Positions 1 through 8,895 of a stretch of DNA of 64,000 bases are shown piece after piece; positions within the stretch are counted from its first letter, which is position 1; the number at the start of each line of letters is the position of its first letter. This DNA comes from UBA1351 sp963677625 (GTDB lineage: Bacteria; Bacillota; Clostridia; Lachnospirales; Vallitaleaceae). A program made the translations under genes and the position numbers. Below the pieces are notes generated by a model. It searched no databases. It was not told the DNA's origin and saw nothing but the letters and a program-made list of their open reading frames with translations. The stretch is from the NCBI GenBank assembly GCA_963677625.2, contig CAXXSW010000006.1:50779-114778 (forward strand). Direction: 5' to 3'.

Positions 1-88
1 TTACACTTCCTTCAGGATAGATAATAAAATCCTTAATGAAAGTGGTTTCTCTAATATTATCAAAGGGACGATTATTGCTTCTTTCCAT
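1..88 (-). CDS. rph: Ribonuclease PH, N-terminal fragment (gene runs off the left edge)
   Basis: Only the first 29 codons are inside the window. The minus-strand reading starts MERSNNRPFDNIRE and reaches IYPEGSV at the edge. This matches the usual start of ribonuclease PH, where a basic, Asn/Arg-rich N-terminus is followed by a conserved EGSVLI stretch. RNase PH is a phosphorolytic 3'-to-5' exoribonuclease that trims tRNA precursors. The start is supported by an AAGGAGAAG ribosome site just upstream (about 95-105). The gene points out of the window, away from the crh-whiA group, which ends at its own terminator. Identification rests on a short stretch, so it is likely rather than certain. Confidence 0.7.
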   Translation of the reverse strand, partial: MERSNNRPFDNIRETTFIKDFIIYPEGSV

Positions 89-276
89 AAACTCTTCTCC
101 TTATTTTGCTTTCTTATATTTCCTTGTGACCTAATTCAATAAACGAATCAGCGATATTTGTCTTAACCAATTGCCTATCCATATTCAGGGCCTATTCTAG
201 AATCTTCCCTTTTTATAGCTAGTACATAGGTGGACGCTTATATAAAGGAGAAAGATTTCTCATTTTCTTTATATAC

Positions 277-300
277 AAAAAGAGTGCCAAAGGCACTCTT
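277..300 (-). terminator. Intrinsic terminator after the murB-rapZ-yvcK-whiA-crh group
   Basis: A perfect 9-bp stem, AAGAGTGCC with GGCACTCTT, closes a 3-nt loop. On the minus strand it is followed by a short U-run. It lies 10 bp after the crh stop codon. Confidence 0.8.
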
Positions 301-309
301 ATTATCGTC

Positions 310-564
310 TTAGCTTTCAGTCAAGTATTTCTCAAGGGCCTCAATTGCTTCAGCTTCGTCTGCCCCACTAGCGCTGATCAATATGGATTCGCCTTCCAGG
401 ACTCCAAGGGACATCATCCCCATAATGCTCTTAGCGTTCACTTTCTTGTTCTGAATGGTTACATAGATGTTGGATTGAAATTGGCTGGCTGCCTGCACAA
501 AAAGGGCTACCGGTCTGGCTTCTAGGCCTGATTCAATCTTTACTTCCATTTTTTTTTCAATCAT
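310..564 (-). CDS. crh: Crh-like HPr paralogue (catabolite-repression HPr) with Glu at position 15
   Basis: 84 residues with the HPr fold pattern. The phosphotransfer loop reads GLEARP, so position 15, the phosphorylatable histidine of true HPr, is glutamate. The regulatory serine is kept at position 46 (NAKSIMG). In Bacillus subtilis Crh has Gln at 15 and Ser46 and sits directly after whiA, as here. This protein therefore should not carry phosphate in PTS sugar transport but could be phosphorylated on Ser46 by HPr kinase and act as a CcpA corepressor or metabolic regulator. Glu15 could mimic a phosphorylated residue; that is inference. The start at 564 has a GGGAGG site 6 nt upstream and lies inside the last codons of whiA, suggesting translational coupling. 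Confidence 0.8.
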   Translation of the reverse strand: MIEKKMEVKIESGLEARPVALFVQAASQFQSNIYVTIQNKKVNAKSIMGMMSLGVLEGESILISASGADEAEAIEALEKYLTES

Positions 565-1513
565 TGTTGTCCTCCCTTTTATCTCTTAAGCTCTCTGCAA
601 ATCTACTAATCTTTCTGAGTCTGTGGTTGACCCCTGATTTACCGACTGTTGGTGATAACAGTTCACCTAGCTCTTTAAGGCTTGCATCACTGTTATCTAA
701 CCGTAAATGAGCCAATTCTTCAAGATGTTCCGGTAATGCTTCAAGGCCAATTGTGTCTCTGATATACTCAATATCCCTAATTTGCCTGACAGCTGCTGAT
801 ACGGTTTTATTCAAGTTCGCCGTCTCACAGTTGACAATACGGTTAACATTGTTACGCATTTCCTTCAATATTCTTAGGTTTTCCAGCTCCATTAATGAAA
901 CATGAGCTTCGATAACATTTAAGAACTCAACAATTTGCTTACCTTCTTTAAGATAAACGACTTGATACTTCTTTCGCAAAACAGTCTTAGCATCCATATC
1001 AAAATAATTGATCAGATCCATTAACTGCCTGCTATGTTCTTCTCTCAGGTCCACTATCTCAAGGTGATAGGTCTTTTCAGGGTCACTCATAGATCCCGTC
1101 GCTAAAAAGGCACCTCGGATATAGGAACGTTTACAACACGTTGTTCCTACAATCAATGAGTCAATTTCATGCCTCACCTTTCCATCCTTAATCAAATGAC
1201 AAGCCTGGAGTATCTTAGTCACTTCATTCTTTCCAAAAACATAGACATTATATACACGTTTCTTCTTTAAATGGTGGCTTCTACGCATGACCACTTCAAC
1301 ATTTATATTAAATGTTTTTTTCAATAATGTAAAGTATTTTCTTGCTACAGTGGGATTTTCTGTGTGAACTTTTATACCATAACTCCCACTTGCCTCATTA
1401 TATTCAATCTGTCCGTTAAGATTGATGATAGCACTTATCTCTGCAATCCGGCAATGCCTTGCATTGCCAATATGTCTGGCAAGTTCTTCCTTAACTTTTG
1501 AAGAAAAAGACAT
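557..1513 (-). CDS. whiA: WhiA-type DNA-binding protein / sporulation and division regulator
   Basis: About 318 residues. WhiA combines an N-terminal domain related to LAGLIDADG homing endonucleases (here RGAFLATGSM near residue 135-145) with a C-terminal helix-turn-helix (ending NHRLRKISRFAESLR). In Firmicutes it influences cell division and chromosome segregation; in actinomycetes it is a sporulation regulator. The chosen start gives MSFSSKVKEEL, the typical family N-terminus; a longer GTG-initiated form adding three residues begins at 1522. It follows yvcK by about 35 bp and overlaps crh by 8 bp, the standard Firmicute gene order. Confidence 0.93.
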   Translation of the reverse strand: MSFSSKVKEELARHIGNARHCRIAEISAIINLNGQIEYNEASGSYGIKVHTENPTVARKYFTLLKKTFNINVEVVMRRSHHLKKKRVYNVYVFGKNEVTKILQACHLIKDGKVRHEIDSLIVGTTCCKRSYIRGAFLATGSMSDPEKTYHLEIVDLREEHSRQLMDLINYFDMDAKTVLRKKYQVVYLKEGKQIVEFLNVIEAHVSLMELENLRILKEMRNNVNRIVNCETANLNKTVSAAVRQIRDIEYIRDTIGLEALPEHLEELAHLRLDNSDASLKELGELLSPTVGKSGVNHRLRKISRFAESLRDKREDNND

Positions 1514-1548
1514 TTTATCCACTTCTTTCCATATTTATTCATTTATTC

Positions 1549-2502
1549 TCATAGTTTAATGATGATATCAGCTAAGTGACTTGCATTATGTCTCACATAT
1601 CCTAACTCTTCTGATACGGTAGCAAAATCCGTTTCGATAATCTCAAAATCAGTCCTAGCTTCATAATCATTTTCAACTAGCATAGCATCGTCTTCCTTAT
1701 AATGTTCAATAGTTTCAGAATCCAGACTAGACTTATTGGCAATAACATAATCAATCACGCCCTGACCTAGATAGCGTTCAATCTCATCAACATGCATTTT
1801 TAAAGTAAAGTTATCAGTTTCACCTGGTTGGGTCATAATATTTGACACATAGATAACCTTGGCAAAAGATTCCTGAATACTCTTACTAATACCATTAACC
1901 AAAAGATTGGGAATAATTGAGGTGAATAGGCTTCCAGGTCCAAGTATGATGGTGTCTGCTTTTGCAATTGCCTGGATAGCCTTATAATAGGCATTAGGCG
2001 CCTTGGGTAAAAGCTCTACCGTATCAATCTTCTTCCTGACCACCTTATTGGTATAGACGATTTCATGTTCACCAGTTATAGTTGTTCCGTCTTCGTAATA
2101 GGCACGTAATTGAATATTCTCTGTTGTAACCGGTAATACTTGGCCGGTTACAGCAAAAACATCGTTAGTTGTTTCCACTGCCTTCTCAAAAGAACCGCAA
2201 ATATCTGTCATAGCTGCAAGAAAAAGATTTCCCAGATTCTGGCCCTCAAGACTGCCACTGGTAAAACGATATTGAAATACCTCAGCAAGAACTGGTTCTG
2301 TTTCAGCTAGGGCAAGGATGCAATTCCTGATATCACCCGGTGGCAGCATGTTCATCTCCCGCCTAAGAATACCGGAGCTCCCTCCATTATCAGCTACAGT
2401 CACGATGGCTGTAATTTCTTCTGTATAGTTTTTGATCCCCCGAAGCATAGTCGATAAGCCGGTACCACCACCGATACAGACAACCCTCTTATTAGTGTAC
2501 AT
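1549..2502 (-). CDS. yvcK: YvcK/GlmR-type UDP-sugar-binding regulator (gluconeogenesis factor family)
   Basis: 317 residues of the YvcK/CofD-like family. The N-terminal glycine-rich loop reads CIGGGTGLS, and a further signature is VTVADNGGSSG near residue 35-45, as is PGDIRNC. In B. subtilis the protein binds UDP-GlcNAc and controls carbon flow into cell-wall precursors through GlmS. It starts 3 bp after the rapZ stop, with GAGGA upstream. In several species GlmR and RapZ-type proteins both affect amino-sugar synthesis, and murB lies immediately upstream, so the operon is consistent with envelope precursor control. Confidence 0.93.
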   Translation of the reverse strand: MYTNKRVVCIGGGTGLSTMLRGIKNYTEEITAIVTVADNGGSSGILRREMNMLPPGDIRNCILALAETEPVLAEVFQYRFTSGSLEGQNLGNLFLAAMTDICGSFEKAVETTNDVFAVTGQVLPVTTENIQLRAYYEDGTTITGEHEIVYTNKVVRKKIDTVELLPKAPNAYYKAIQAIAKADTIILGPGSLFTSIIPNLLVNGISKSIQESFAKVIYVSNIMTQPGETDNFTLKMHVDEIERYLGQGVIDYVIANKSSLDSETIEHYKEDDAMLVENDYEARTDFEIIETDFATVSEELGYVRHNASHLADIIIKL

Positions 2503-2505
2503 GAA

Positions 2506-3378
2506 TTATTTTCCTCTTCTGGCGTCCTTTTCAATATCACGATGGTGAATATTGACACTATAATCCTCAGACGACAGGCTTTCGAACAATTTGTTGGCCA
2601 TGGTAACTGACCTATGTTTCCCACCGGTGCATCCTATGCTGATGACTAACTGATTCTTGCCTTCTTTCACATAATTAGGCAATAAAAAGGCAACCATACC
2701 TTTCAATTTTTCAAGAAATTCACTTGCTACATCCCATTTCATAACGTAATCTTGAACCTCAACCTCATTACCGGTTTTAGCTCGAAGCTCCGGCAAATAG
2801 AAGGGATTGGGAATAAATCTAACATCAAAAACCAAATCTGAATCTGATGGTATACCGTATTTAAAACCAAATGATAAGACCGTTACAATTAGATTGTCAT
2901 AGGATTTCTCTTCTATAAAAATCTTGTAAATTTCTGTTTTTAGTTCCCTAGTAAGGAGACTTGATGTGTCCACAATATAATTGGACCTACGCTTAGCTTC
3001 CTCAAGAAGAAGTCGTTCTTCGCGAATTCCATCTTCAATACGACCACTAACCACTAAGGGGTGCCGTCGTCTTGTTTCCTTAAAACGTTTTATCAGAACT
3101 TCGTCAGAAGCCTCCATAAAAACTAGGTTGCTCTCATAACCACTGGCTATTAATTTATCTACTTCCTCAAAAAGCTTAGTAAAAAAATCGCCTCCACGAA
3201 CATCAATCCCTAGAGCAACATTATTAATACCTGAATCGGGACTGAAACAGATATCTGCAAATTTACCAATGAGGGCCGGTGGTAGATTGTCCACACAAAA
3301 ATACCCTAAATCTTCAAGCATCTTCAAGACAGTTGACTTACCTGCTCCTGACATACCTGTTACAATTGAAAATCTCAT
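2506..3378 (-). CDS. rapZ: RapZ/YvcJ nucleotide-binding protein
   Basis: 290 residues. The Walker A motif GMSGAGKS lies at residues 8-15, and the C-terminus carries the RapZ signature ISIGCTGGKHRSV. In E. coli RapZ is an RNA-binding adaptor that senses glucosamine-6-phosphate and directs decay of the GlmZ sRNA. The B. subtilis orthologue YvcJ hydrolyses GTP and is linked to competence. The basic C-terminal tail (HHRDIEKDARRGK) is family-typical. It sits about 50 bp after murB and 3 bp before yvcK. Confidence 0.95.
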   Translation of the reverse strand: MRFSIVTGMSGAGKSTVLKMLEDLGYFCVDNLPPALIGKFADICFSPDSGINNVALGIDVRGGDFFTKLFEEVDKLIASGYESNLVFMEASDEVLIKRFKETRRRHPLVVSGRIEDGIREERLLLEEAKRRSNYIVDTSSLLTRELKTEIYKIFIEEKSYDNLIVTVLSFGFKYGIPSDSDLVFDVRFIPNPFYLPELRAKTGNEVEVQDYVMKWDVASEFLEKLKGMVAFLLPNYVKEGKNQLVISIGCTGGKHRSVTMANKLFESLSSEDYSVNIHHRDIEKDARRGK

Positions 3379-3427
3379 GTTTCACCTCTACATATATGCA
3401 AGCATAATAGATAACCTATATAGTTCC

Positions 3428-4348
3428 TTATCTTTCACCGATAATTTTAACTTCTCTTTCCAATTCCACACCATAAGCATTAAGAACCCTTGTCTGTATA
3501 TATTGAATCAAAGAGTAAACTTCTTCAAATGTTGCCTGTCCTGTATTAATGACAAAACCACAATGTTTGTCCGAAACCATAGCATCACCAATCCGATAGC
3601 CACTAAGACCTGAATCCATAATCAACTTTCCAGCATAATAACCTTCTGGACGTTTAAAGGTAGAACCTGCACTAGGAAACTCCAAAGGCTGTTTGTCCTT
3701 ACGTCTTCCATTCAAATCTTTCATCATGGTTTTTATATCCACCTGATTGCCGGCTTTAAGCTCCATGGTTACCTCAAGAGCGGTATCTCCATTATCCTGA
3801 AGGTTACTGTGACGATAAGCAAACTCCATTTCATCAGCCTTATAAACATGCATTTGTCCTTGACGATTGACAGCAAGTACCTCTGTCACTACCTGACTCA
3901 TTTCGCCACCATAAGCACCTGCATTCATGAATACAGCTCCGCCAAGAGTTCCCGGAATACCTGAGGCAAATTCTAAGCCAGTCAGAGATGCCTTGGCTGC
4001 TAGAGCTGCTAGAGCTGCCAGTGAAACCCCAGCCTTAGCACGAATTCGAGTTCCTTCTATAGACACCTCATTAAAGTTTTGATAAAGATGAATAACAGCT
4101 CCTCTATATCCCTTATCAGTAATCAGAAGATTAGATCCATTTCCGAGTATAAAAACAGGAATCTTATACTTAAAACAGGCTTTTAGGGCTTGACTAATCT
4201 CTTCAGAGCTTTCTGGTTCAATAAAATAATCACAGGGACCACCTATTTTGAAACTTGTATATGATCTTAAAGGTTCATCTATTAGAACCTGATCTTTTCT
4301 AAGGAATAAATGTATCTCCTTTAAAAACTGTTCCTTATTCTTATTCAT
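3428..4348 (-). CDS. murB: UDP-N-acetylenolpyruvoylglucosamine reductase
   Basis: 306 residues, a normal length for type II MurB. FAD-binding motifs are visible: SYTSFKIGGPCDYF near residue 30, LGNGSNLL near 70, and SGIPGTLGGAVFMNAGAYG near 130. The catalytic serine region is SAGSTFKRPEGYYAGKLI near 230. The enzyme reduces UDP-GlcNAc-enolpyruvate to UDP-MurNAc with NADPH, the second committed step of peptidoglycan synthesis in the cytosol. It is the first gene of the minus-strand group ending with crh and has an extended -10 promoter about 40 bp upstream. Confidence 0.95.
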   Translation of the reverse strand: MNKNKEQFLKEIHLFLRKDQVLIDEPLRSYTSFKIGGPCDYFIEPESSEEISQALKACFKYKIPVFILGNGSNLLITDKGYRGAVIHLYQNFNEVSIEGTRIRAKAGVSLAALAALAAKASLTGLEFASGIPGTLGGAVFMNAGAYGGEMSQVVTEVLAVNRQGQMHVYKADEMEFAYRHSNLQDNGDTALEVTMELKAGNQVDIKTMMKDLNGRRKDKQPLEFPSAGSTFKRPEGYYAGKLIMDSGLSGYRIGDAMVSDKHCGFVINTGQATFEEVYSLIQYIQTRVLNAYGVELEREVKIIGER

Positions 4349-4389
4349 AACGATTGTAGACTCCTTAGCTTAGGAATAATTCAGGTTTT

Positions 4390-4398
4390 ATTATAACA
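4390..4398 (-). promoter_or_regulatory. Extended -10 promoter of the murB operon
   Basis: On the minus strand the sequence TGTTATAAT fits TGnTATAAT, an extended -10. A poor -35-like TTGCCA lies about 19 nt upstream. The expected transcript start is about 35 nt before the murB ATG. Confidence 0.6.
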
Positions 4399-4418
4399 TA
4401 TGTACCTCATTTTATGGC

Positions 4419-4451
4419 AAAAAAAATGAGTTGACAAATCCTTGTCAACTC
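4419..4451 (-). terminator. Intrinsic terminator after the parvulin gene
   Basis: A perfect 10-bp stem (GAGTTGACAA with TTGTCAACTC, 4-nt loop) is followed on the minus strand by eight uridines. It lies about 170 bp after the parvulin stop and just upstream of the murB promoter, isolating the two transcripts. Confidence 0.85.
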
Positions 4452-4623
4452 TTAGCTATATTGAGAGGGGATCCCAATTATAACAATACTATAAACGAGC
4501 AACTTTAATATACTAGAAGTATAAGTCTCTCATGTGTAATTTATGTGTCTTTTTTGTGTCCTTGCCCTAATTCTTGTATAATTAGTTCAATTTTCCTATT
4601 TTTTTATAATAATATCAAATGAC

Positions 4624-5382
4624 CTATTTCAGGTTTTCACTATTGATATTAACAGGGTAAACTTCCTTAAGCTCTGCTACCTTATCAAGGTATACCTGCT
4701 GCTGTTTAGCGCCTGCAAGATTTTGCTTAATGTTGGCCTCTACGGCTTCAAATGGTTGAACCGCTGCTGGAGTAATCTCATCAACAACAATCAAATGGTA
4801 TCCGAATTGAGTCTGAACCGGGCCCACAAGTTGGCCAAGTTCTGCACCAAAGGCTGCCTCTTCAAATTCTGGAACCATTTGGCCTTTACCGAATGCACCA
4901 AGATCTCCGCCACGCTCTTTACTTGGGCAAGTTGAATATTCTTTAGCAGCATCTTCAAAAGATTTTCCGCCTTCGATTTCTTCCTTAATTACATTGGCTT
5001 TTTCTTCGCTGTCTACAAGGATATGCTTAGCAGTCGCCTTTTCTTGGTCCATGAACTGACTTCTGTTCTCATCATAGAAACCTCTAGCTTCTTCTTCAGT
5101 CACTGTAATGGTTTCGAACAACTTGTTAACTGCATAACGTTGAAGCAAGCCTTTTTTTGTTTCTTCAAGAATTTCTAAGAAACCTTCTTCTTTATCCATA
5201 TCTTTACTGTAAGCGTCTTGTGAAAGAAGCTCACCAGCGATCATTTCTTCAAGTAAACGGGCTCTGCCTTCTTCACCGGCAACGCTTTGTTGATGTTCTT
5301 GTGGAATGTTTCTGAGAATTCCAACCATTTGGTCTTTAGTGATTTCTACATCACCAACTTTTGCTAAAACTACTTTTTCCAT
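4624..5382 (-). CDS. Cytosolic parvulin-type peptidyl-prolyl isomerase (PpiC/PrsA family)
   Basis: 252 residues. An N-terminal SurA-like chaperone helix region (about 1-110) is followed by a parvulin domain (about 115-210) with AKHILV, SKERGGDLGAFGKGQMVPEFE and FGYHLIVV, the typical segments. There is no signal peptide or lipobox, unlike PrsA, so the protein should act in the cytosol. Such short soluble parvulins are common in Clostridia. The gene is monocistronic, with its own terminator at 4419-4451. Confidence 0.85.
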   Translation of the reverse strand: MEKVVLAKVGDVEITKDQMVGILRNIPQEHQQSVAGEEGRARLLEEMIAGELLSQDAYSKDMDKEEGFLEILEETKKGLLQRYAVNKLFETITVTEEEARGFYDENRSQFMDQEKATAKHILVDSEEKANVIKEEIEGGKSFEDAAKEYSTCPSKERGGDLGAFGKGQMVPEFEEAAFGAELGQLVGPVQTQFGYHLIVVDEITPAAVQPFEAVEANIKQNLAGAKQQQVYLDKVAELKEVYPVNINSENLK

Positions 5383-5495
5383 TTTTTCTCCTAACTCTCT
5401 CGCAGACTATCGTCTACCGTAATCATAGCCTCTGACAACCAGAGGACACATCACTCAATAGTATTACATATTTAATAGGAGTTTGCAATAGGTTA

Positions 5496-7184
5496 CTAAA
5501 CTTCCATTGACTGCAAGAGATAATATTTATAATATCTACCATTTTTCGCCATAAGTTCTTCATGCTTACCTTCTTCAACAATTCTGCCCTTTTCAAGAAG
5601 AATTATCTTATCATATTTTTCCATCTGAATCAGTCGATGTGTAAGTACAATAATTCCTTTATCATGATAGTGATCCAATACCATCTTCATGATTTTATCT
5701 TCTGTGTCTATATCTATACCTGCCGTAATCTCATCCAGCAAAAGAAAGGGAGCATCTTTTGCAAGTGCTCTAGCTAAGGCTAAACGCTGTTTTTGTCCAC
5801 CAGATAGTTTTAAGTCTCCACCTCCAAGTTCAGTATCAAGACCATCTTTAAGCCCTGCTATCCATGAAGATAACTCGACTTCTTCCATAAGCTTATTCAT
5901 GTCTCTATCACTAAGCTTCCTATTTGCCAGGCGAAGATTATTCTTTATCGTTGTATTGAAAAAATGAACCTTTTGATCAACCACCCCAAAAGACTGGCCA
6001 GAATTACCCGGCACGACAACCCTTCCTCTACTAGGTTCCAACCATCCCATCATCATTAAAGACAGGGTAGTCTTACCAGACCCACTTGCCCCAATAACAG
6101 CTAACTTGTCGCCCTCTTTCATCTCTAGATTAATCTCCTTAAGAATCGATTTTCCAGGATCATAACCACCATAAGCATCTTGAATACGAATGGAATTTTC
6201 TTGCCTAGAAATCACGAAGCTGGTAGCTTCTTCCTTTATATCCAAAAGCTGATTAATATTTTTTATTGATTCATTACTTCTTAAGCAAGTCTGAAACACT
6301 AAAGGAAGTGGTAGCACTCCTTCATAGAGAGCTTGAACACCATAAAGTAAGGGTGGGAGAATTAATGGCTCCAAGCGACCATTGCTTACCGCTACAATCC
6401 CAACCCATAAAACACCTAAAACAGATAAGTGCATAAGGATCTGTATAGCAGAATCGCCTAAGGCCTTCCACTTATCCTCGATCCCTTCCAGTCTTTCTTC
6501 CTCATCCCAACCATCTAGGATTCGGTTCTTGATTTGATCACGATCATCATTGACCAACACATCTGCAAGCCCTGATATCATATCCAATATCAAACCTTTA
6601 CTTCTTTCAGCTAATTTTGCCAAATCAAGGACTGGCTTCTTGGTCTTAACAAAGATAATATAAGGTACCAAGATAATTGAAACGCTATAAAAAGAAGAAA
6701 ATAAAAGCCCCGCCGGTTTGGAAAAAACGCTAATTAACAAAGCCCCTATCAAACCGATTATAATGCCTACAATATAAGGTGTTCCTGTTCTCAAGTAAAA
6801 ATCTTCAAGCATACTAATATCATCAATCAATTTTTTAAAGGCACGGTCTTTGTCTAACTTGATTAAGCGATTCATACCAAAAGAAGATATATGCTGGTAG
6901 AGTCGGTTTCTTAAGGCACCAAGTAGACGAAAGGTTGTATGATGGGAAATCAATCTTTCCAAATAGCGAAATATTCCTCTAGCAAGACCAAAAAACCTTA
7001 TCCCTACTACAGGCACCATAACTTCAACTAAAGAATGGTTCACCCCTGTAAAAGATATAACATAAGAAGATAGCATAAATAAGCCAACTGAACTTAATAT
7101 AACAGCCGTTGAAAGTAAAAGGACTCCAAGGACCCTAGCCAACTCATGGCGAAACAGTTGAGAAAAGAGCTTCCAAATCTCCAT
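5496..7184 (-). CDS. cydC: CydC-like ABC transporter half (cytochrome bd assembly)
   Basis: About 562 residues. An N-terminal membrane domain of roughly six helices is followed by an ATPase domain with Walker A GASGSGKTT (about residue 360), signature LSGGQKQR and Walker B FLLLDE. CydDC exports cysteine/glutathione (and in recent work haem-related substrates) and is needed for cytochrome bd maturation. The start at 7184 has AAAGGAG 7 nt upstream; the longest reading frame begins at 7202 inside that site. It overlaps the end of cydD by about 40 nt and is the last gene of cydABDC. Confidence 0.88.
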   Translation of the reverse strand: MEIWKLFSQLFRHELARVLGVLLLSTAVILSSVGLFMLSSYVISFTGVNHSLVEVMVPVVGIRFFGLARGIFRYLERLISHHTTFRLLGALRNRLYQHISSFGMNRLIKLDKDRAFKKLIDDISMLEDFYLRTGTPYIVGIIIGLIGALLISVFSKPAGLLFSSFYSVSIILVPYIIFVKTKKPVLDLAKLAERSKGLILDMISGLADVLVNDDRDQIKNRILDGWDEEERLEGIEDKWKALGDSAIQILMHLSVLGVLWVGIVAVSNGRLEPLILPPLLYGVQALYEGVLPLPLVFQTCLRSNESIKNINQLLDIKEEATSFVISRQENSIRIQDAYGGYDPGKSILKEINLEMKEGDKLAVIGASGSGKTTLSLMMMGWLEPSRGRVVVPGNSGQSFGVVDQKVHFFNTTIKNNLRLANRKLSDRDMNKLMEEVELSSWIAGLKDGLDTELGGGDLKLSGGQKQRLALARALAKDAPFLLLDEITAGIDIDTEDKIMKMVLDHYHDKGIIVLTHRLIQMEKYDKIILLEKGRIVEEGKHEELMAKNGRYYKYYLLQSMEV

Positions 7185-8874
7185 AATCCAACTCCTTTCC
7201 ATACTCAGTTATCTTCGCTTGTGACAGGAAAATAACCCGATCCATCCTAAGGATTGTCGGTATCCTATGCGCTATGACAATTATCGCCTTTCCCTGAAAA
7301 CCCTCTTCTAAGAGAAGTCCGATTTTGCTTTCTGAATCAGGATCCAATGCAGATGTAGGTTCGTCCATAATCAAGAAGGGAGTATTATTAATCAAGGCTC
7401 TGGCAAGAGCAATAAGCTGTGTCTGCCCTCCACTAGGACTCAGACCACCCTCTCCAATCTGTGTATCCAAACCCATACAAAAGTCATCACTCCCTAAGCT
7501 TAAACCAACTTTCTCAAGTACAGACATGACCATGTCATCATCTGCCTCAGGATTAGCAATAGTTATATTATCTCTAAGACTTCCTCTAAACAGCTTGGGT
7601 TTTTGAGGTATATATGAGAAAAAAGACTTCCATCTTTTATCCGATATTTCCTGGCGAGTATAGAATTCTCCAAAGGTTTCCATCCCTATATACCCTTTAT
7701 AATCCTTTACGAAACCTAATATCAAAGAAATAAGGGTGGTTTTCCCCTCGCCACTTGGTCCGATCAAGGCAATCTTTTCTCCTAGGTCAATCCTCAGTGA
7801 CAGGTCTTGAATAATTGCATGCTCTTTGTCGTATGCAAAACTAACATCCTTAAGCAACAAGCTCGGTTTATCCCAGGAAATAGGCTTAACTTCTGTAGCT
7901 TGTTGACTATTTTCTTCCTCTTGTTCATGACCTTCTAAAAAATCATATATAGATTTTGCACCGGTATCAGCGTTAACAACTGCATGAAATTTCATTCCAA
8001 GTATTCGCAAGGGTTGGAAAAACTCTGGTGCCATAAGTAAAATAAAGAATGCATTCAAAAAGGAAATATTACCATATACAAGTCGAACACCTAGAGCTAC
8101 TGCTATGACTGCTGTACTTAATGTAGCTACCAGTTCCAAGGTAAGCGCTGATAAAAAGGCAATTTTTAATACTTTCATGGTTGTTTTTCTAAAGGACTCA
8201 TTGACTTTCTTAACAACCTCAACTTGATCTTCCAAACGATTAAAAAACTTTAAGGTCGTCATACCTCTTAAAACATCCAAGAAATGTCCACTCTGTAGTT
8301 GGAGTAATTTCCATTGCTTCAGGCTTACCCTTCCTGTCATCTTTCCTATTAGAATCATAAAAACAGGTATAAATGGCAAGATCACCACCATAATTACACC
8401 TGACAATATATCAAGAAAAAAAACACTTATAAGAACCAGTACACTAGAAGCTGCCACGGTAATGACCTGTGGTACAAACTCACTATAAAAGGTTTCCATA
8501 TCCTTTGTTGCTTTCTGTAATAAATTGGAAATAGCCCCTTCTTGTTCATCTTTCATTTCAACAGGACCTTTTTCATAAATCCGAAGAAGAAGAGCCTTTC
8601 TTTTTTCAGACTTTATTCGCCTAGCGCAAGCGTACTGGTAGCTTTCCTTCTTGAAACGTAGGCCACCACGTATGACAATCATCAGAAAAATGAAAATCAT
8701 TAAAGCTTTCCAATTCATCGTTTTGATTTTTTCAAAGATAAGTCCATCGACAAGGACTGCAAGCAACCAATGATGAACAATCGTCAAAATGACAGTAGCA
8801 CATGCTGCCACTGTCATTTTGATCCAGTATCCCTTTATTATTTTTAATTCTTTGAAGAGTCTCTTATCAAACAT
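7144..8874 (-). CDS. cydD: CydD-like ABC transporter half (cytochrome bd assembly)
   Basis: About 576 residues: a membrane domain followed by an ATPase domain with Walker A GPSGEGKTT, signature SPSGGQTQL and Walker B FLIMDEPTSALD. The signature LSGGQ is slightly altered (LSPSGGQ), as in many CydD proteins. It forms a heterodimer with the following gene product. The start at 8874 has GGGAG 5 nt upstream; a TTG-initiated form would start at 8886. It follows cydB by about 20 bp. Confidence 0.88.
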   Translation of the reverse strand: MFDKRLFKELKIIKGYWIKMTVAACATVILTIVHHWLLAVLVDGLIFEKIKTMNWKALMIFIFLMIVIRGGLRFKKESYQYACARRIKSEKRKALLLRIYEKGPVEMKDEQEGAISNLLQKATKDMETFYSEFVPQVITVAASSVLVLISVFFLDILSGVIMVVILPFIPVFMILIGKMTGRVSLKQWKLLQLQSGHFLDVLRGMTTLKFFNRLEDQVEVVKKVNESFRKTTMKVLKIAFLSALTLELVATLSTAVIAVALGVRLVYGNISFLNAFFILLMAPEFFQPLRILGMKFHAVVNADTGAKSIYDFLEGHEQEEENSQQATEVKPISWDKPSLLLKDVSFAYDKEHAIIQDLSLRIDLGEKIALIGPSGEGKTTLISLILGFVKDYKGYIGMETFGEFYTRQEISDKRWKSFFSYIPQKPKLFRGSLRDNITIANPEADDDMVMSVLEKVGLSLGSDDFCMGLDTQIGEGGLSPSGGQTQLIALARALINNTPFLIMDEPTSALDPDSESKIGLLLEEGFQGKAIIVIAHRIPTILRMDRVIFLSQAKITEYGKELDYGDLEALFSTVSP

Positions 8875-8895
8875 AGCCGCTCCCAAACAATCTAA

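Noticed and set aside
2400..2624. Minus-strand ORF of 74 codons over the yvcK/rapZ junction
   Set aside because: Out of frame with two well-supported genes and lacks a ribosome site; a shadow ORF.
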